Shown: in pieces, positions 7,634-9,029 of the stretch
How positions within the stretch are numbered: the stretch's first letter is position 1
Layout of the letters: each line of letters opens with the position of its first letter
From: Bacteroidota bacterium
Lineage (GTDB): Bacteria > Bacteroidota > Bacteroidia > Chitinophagales > Chitinophagaceae
Assembly: GCA_023386395.1 (NCBI GenBank)
Contig: JAEWJV010000168.1
Coordinates: 1-9,029 of the forward strand
Length of the DNA: 9,029 nucleotides
Reading direction: 5' to 3'
Position numbers and translations under genes: made by a program
Notes under the pieces: model-generated
What the model saw: the letters and a program-made list of their open reading frames with translations, nothing else
Database searches by the model: none
Told to the model about the DNA's origin: nothing

Positions 7634-9029
7634 ATGGTCCTATTAAGAACTCGTTCTAACCTTATCTATACACTATTACTGCTTATAACCGCCTTAAATA
7701 TCAAGGCCCAGGGCCTGCAATTCAATGCCAATGACAGCCTGCTTGTAAAACGCACTTCCTATAACGTTTTTAATTCCGGTAATGTAACATTCAGCCATCA
7801 TCTTTTAATAAGTTTTGATCTTTCTGTGTGGGACAGGTCTAATTTTGGATATATATTAAATGTGGCCGATAAAGAAAACTCTTACAGTCTCAGCTATCTT
7901 TTTAATAATGATACCGGCTACCTCAATTTTAATATTGATGCGAGGAGTAATAAAATTAAAATTCCGCTGCAGCCATCGTTTTTGGTAAGAAAGAAATGGA
8001 TGAAGGTGGTAATGAATTTTAACCTGGACAAAGACGAGGTAACCATTGCTGTCAACAATAAAAATTATCAGACCAGCAAATTAGGATTGCATAGCACAAT
8101 AACTGCAAGATTGGTGTTTGGCAAAAACCCTTTATACACTGAGGTGCCGCATATAGCAATTAAAAACCTTTCGATAAGTGACAATAAGAAAAATTACTTC
8201 TTTCCATTGAATGAATGGAGCGGCAATAATGTGCACGATGAAAAAGGCAATATTGTTGGTTACGTGGATAACCCGTTTTGGCTTACCCGCGAATCGTATT
8301 TCTGGAAACCGGTTTTCACCCGAACATTTAAACAGGTTGCAGGATTAAATTTCAACCCGCTTGATCAAAACCTTTCCATTTTATCAAAAGATTCGCTGAT
8401 AACCTATAATGCTGAAAACAGGGATTTGGTAGCAAGACCCTACAGAAATGCAATGCCGGTAAATATGGTGCTGGGCAAAAATATTCTTAACACCAAAGAA
8501 AGCAGGATTTACATTTACGAATTATTTGATGTGCAGGCAGGCCAGCCTTCCATAGCATCACTCAATCTCGACCTGAATAATCTTCAATGGCAAACGATTG
8601 GTAAAGCAACGCTGCCAAACCAGTTGCATCACCACAATATTTTCTATGATGCAACAGGAGATACTATTTACCTTTTTGGCGGCTATGGAAATTATAAATA
8701 TCACAACACGTTTTTGTACTACGATAAACGAACGGACACATGGCAGCCGCAAACCTTTACCGGCGATAAAATAACGCCGCGTTTCTTTTCTGCCACCGGG
8801 CCTTCAGACAAACCCAACGAGATATTTTTATTTGGCGGCTATGGAAATGAATCGGGCAACCAGGTTATTGGCGGCAAACAATATTATGACCTTTACAGGA
8901 TCAACATTCAAAATCACACAATAAAGAAGTGTTGGGAAATACAACCTGACAGCGGCGTGTTTGTTCCGGCCAACAACCTCATCTTGTCGGCCGACAAACA
9001 ATATTTTTATGCGTTGTGCTATCCGCAGG
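7634..9029 (+). CDS. Secreted LamG-like plus Kelch-repeat protein, 3' end outside window
   Basis: An uninterrupted frame of 465 codons runs from the ATG at 7634 off the right edge. Residues 1-25 are a signal peptide (MVLLRTRSNLIYTLLLLITA core, likely cut at KA-QGLQF). Residues about 27-185 look like a concanavalin/laminin-G-type beta sandwich: GLQFNANDSLLV, then LISFDLSVWD, WMKVVMNFNLDKDEVTIAV and FPLNEW, as in LamG domains of Bacteroidota exported proteins. From about residue 235 a Kelch beta-propeller begins. Two clear blades carry IYLFGGYGN (345-353) with a later TDTW (367-370), and IFLFGGYGN (397-405) with CWEI (433-436). The fold implies a periplasmic or outer-face ligand-binding or sensor role. 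In some Bacteroidota proteins of this build, as I recall, a membrane helix and a DNA-binding or signalling domain follow; that part would lie beyond the window, so this is speculation. An exact 18-bp DNA repeat underlies the two FGGYGN motifs. Usual annotations would be Kelch repeat or galactose oxidase-like protein. Confidence 0.85.
   Translation, partial: MVLLRTRSNLIYTLLLLITALNIKAQGLQFNANDSLLVKRTSYNVFNSGNVTFSHHLLISFDLSVWDRSNFGYILNVADKENSYSLSYLFNNDTGYLNFNIDARSNKIKIPLQPSFLVRKKWMKVVMNFNLDKDEVTIAVNNKNYQTSKLGLHSTITARLVFGKNPLYTEVPHIAIKNLSISDNKKNYFFPLNEWSGNNVHDEKGNIVGYVDNPFWLTRESYFWKPVFTRTFKQVAGLNFNPLDQNLSILSKDSLITYNAENRDLVARPYRNAMPVNMVLGKNILNTKESRIYIYELFDVQAGQPSIASLNLDLNNLQWQTIGKATLPNQLHHHNIFYDATGDTIYLFGGYGNYKYHNTFLYYDKRTDTWQPQTFTGDKITPRFFSATGPSDKPNEIFLFGGYGNESGNQVIGGKQYYDLYRINIQNHTIKKCWEIQPDSGVFVPANNLILSADKQYFYALCYPQ

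Overview
The window looks like ordinary chromosomal DNA from a member of the Bacteroidota, most likely a Chitinophagia/Sphingobacteriia-type organism. Three lines of evidence support this. The RpoB and thiolase sequences are of Bacteroidota type. Several start sites are preceded by the TAnnTTTG -7 element typical of the Bacteroidota primary sigma factor, and clear Shine-Dalgarno sequences are scarce. The right-hand gene has the LamG-plus-Kelch secreted architecture I associate with this phylum. The species-level assignment is inference.

Layout, left to right. Positions 1-1869 hold the C-terminal half of rpoB, which enters from the left edge and ends at a strong intrinsic terminator (1891-1923). 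rpoC does not follow it. A gene for a secreted AT-rich protein of unknown function comes next (1957-3054), then a small DUF4268-type gene with its own promoter (3111-3572). A palindrome-rich convergent intergenic region (about 3587-3721) separates these from a minus-strand fadA-type thiolase (3719-4894). A divergent gap of about 170 bp leads to a plus-strand comM/yifB-type AAA+ ATPase (5065-6609), then a DJ-1/PfpI-family gene (6834-7388). The last gene (7634 to the right edge) is a long secreted LamG-Kelch protein that has no stop inside the window.

The genes do not form an obvious pathway. Transcription (RpoB), beta-oxidation (thiolase), DNA uptake/recombination (ComM), a stress- or glyoxalase-like enzyme (DJ-1) and two exported proteins sit next to one another, mostly as single-gene units with separate promoters. 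I see no CRISPR array, tRNA, rRNA, insertion sequence or phage module. No gene-free stretch exceeds 300 bp; the longest is 7389-7633, which holds the promoter of the Kelch gene and little else I can recognise.

The most notable points are the separation of rpoB from rpoC, the long imperfect inverted repeat between the convergent genes, the unrecognised secreted protein, and the truncated LamG-Kelch protein. I found no convincing evidence of a new multi-gene system.
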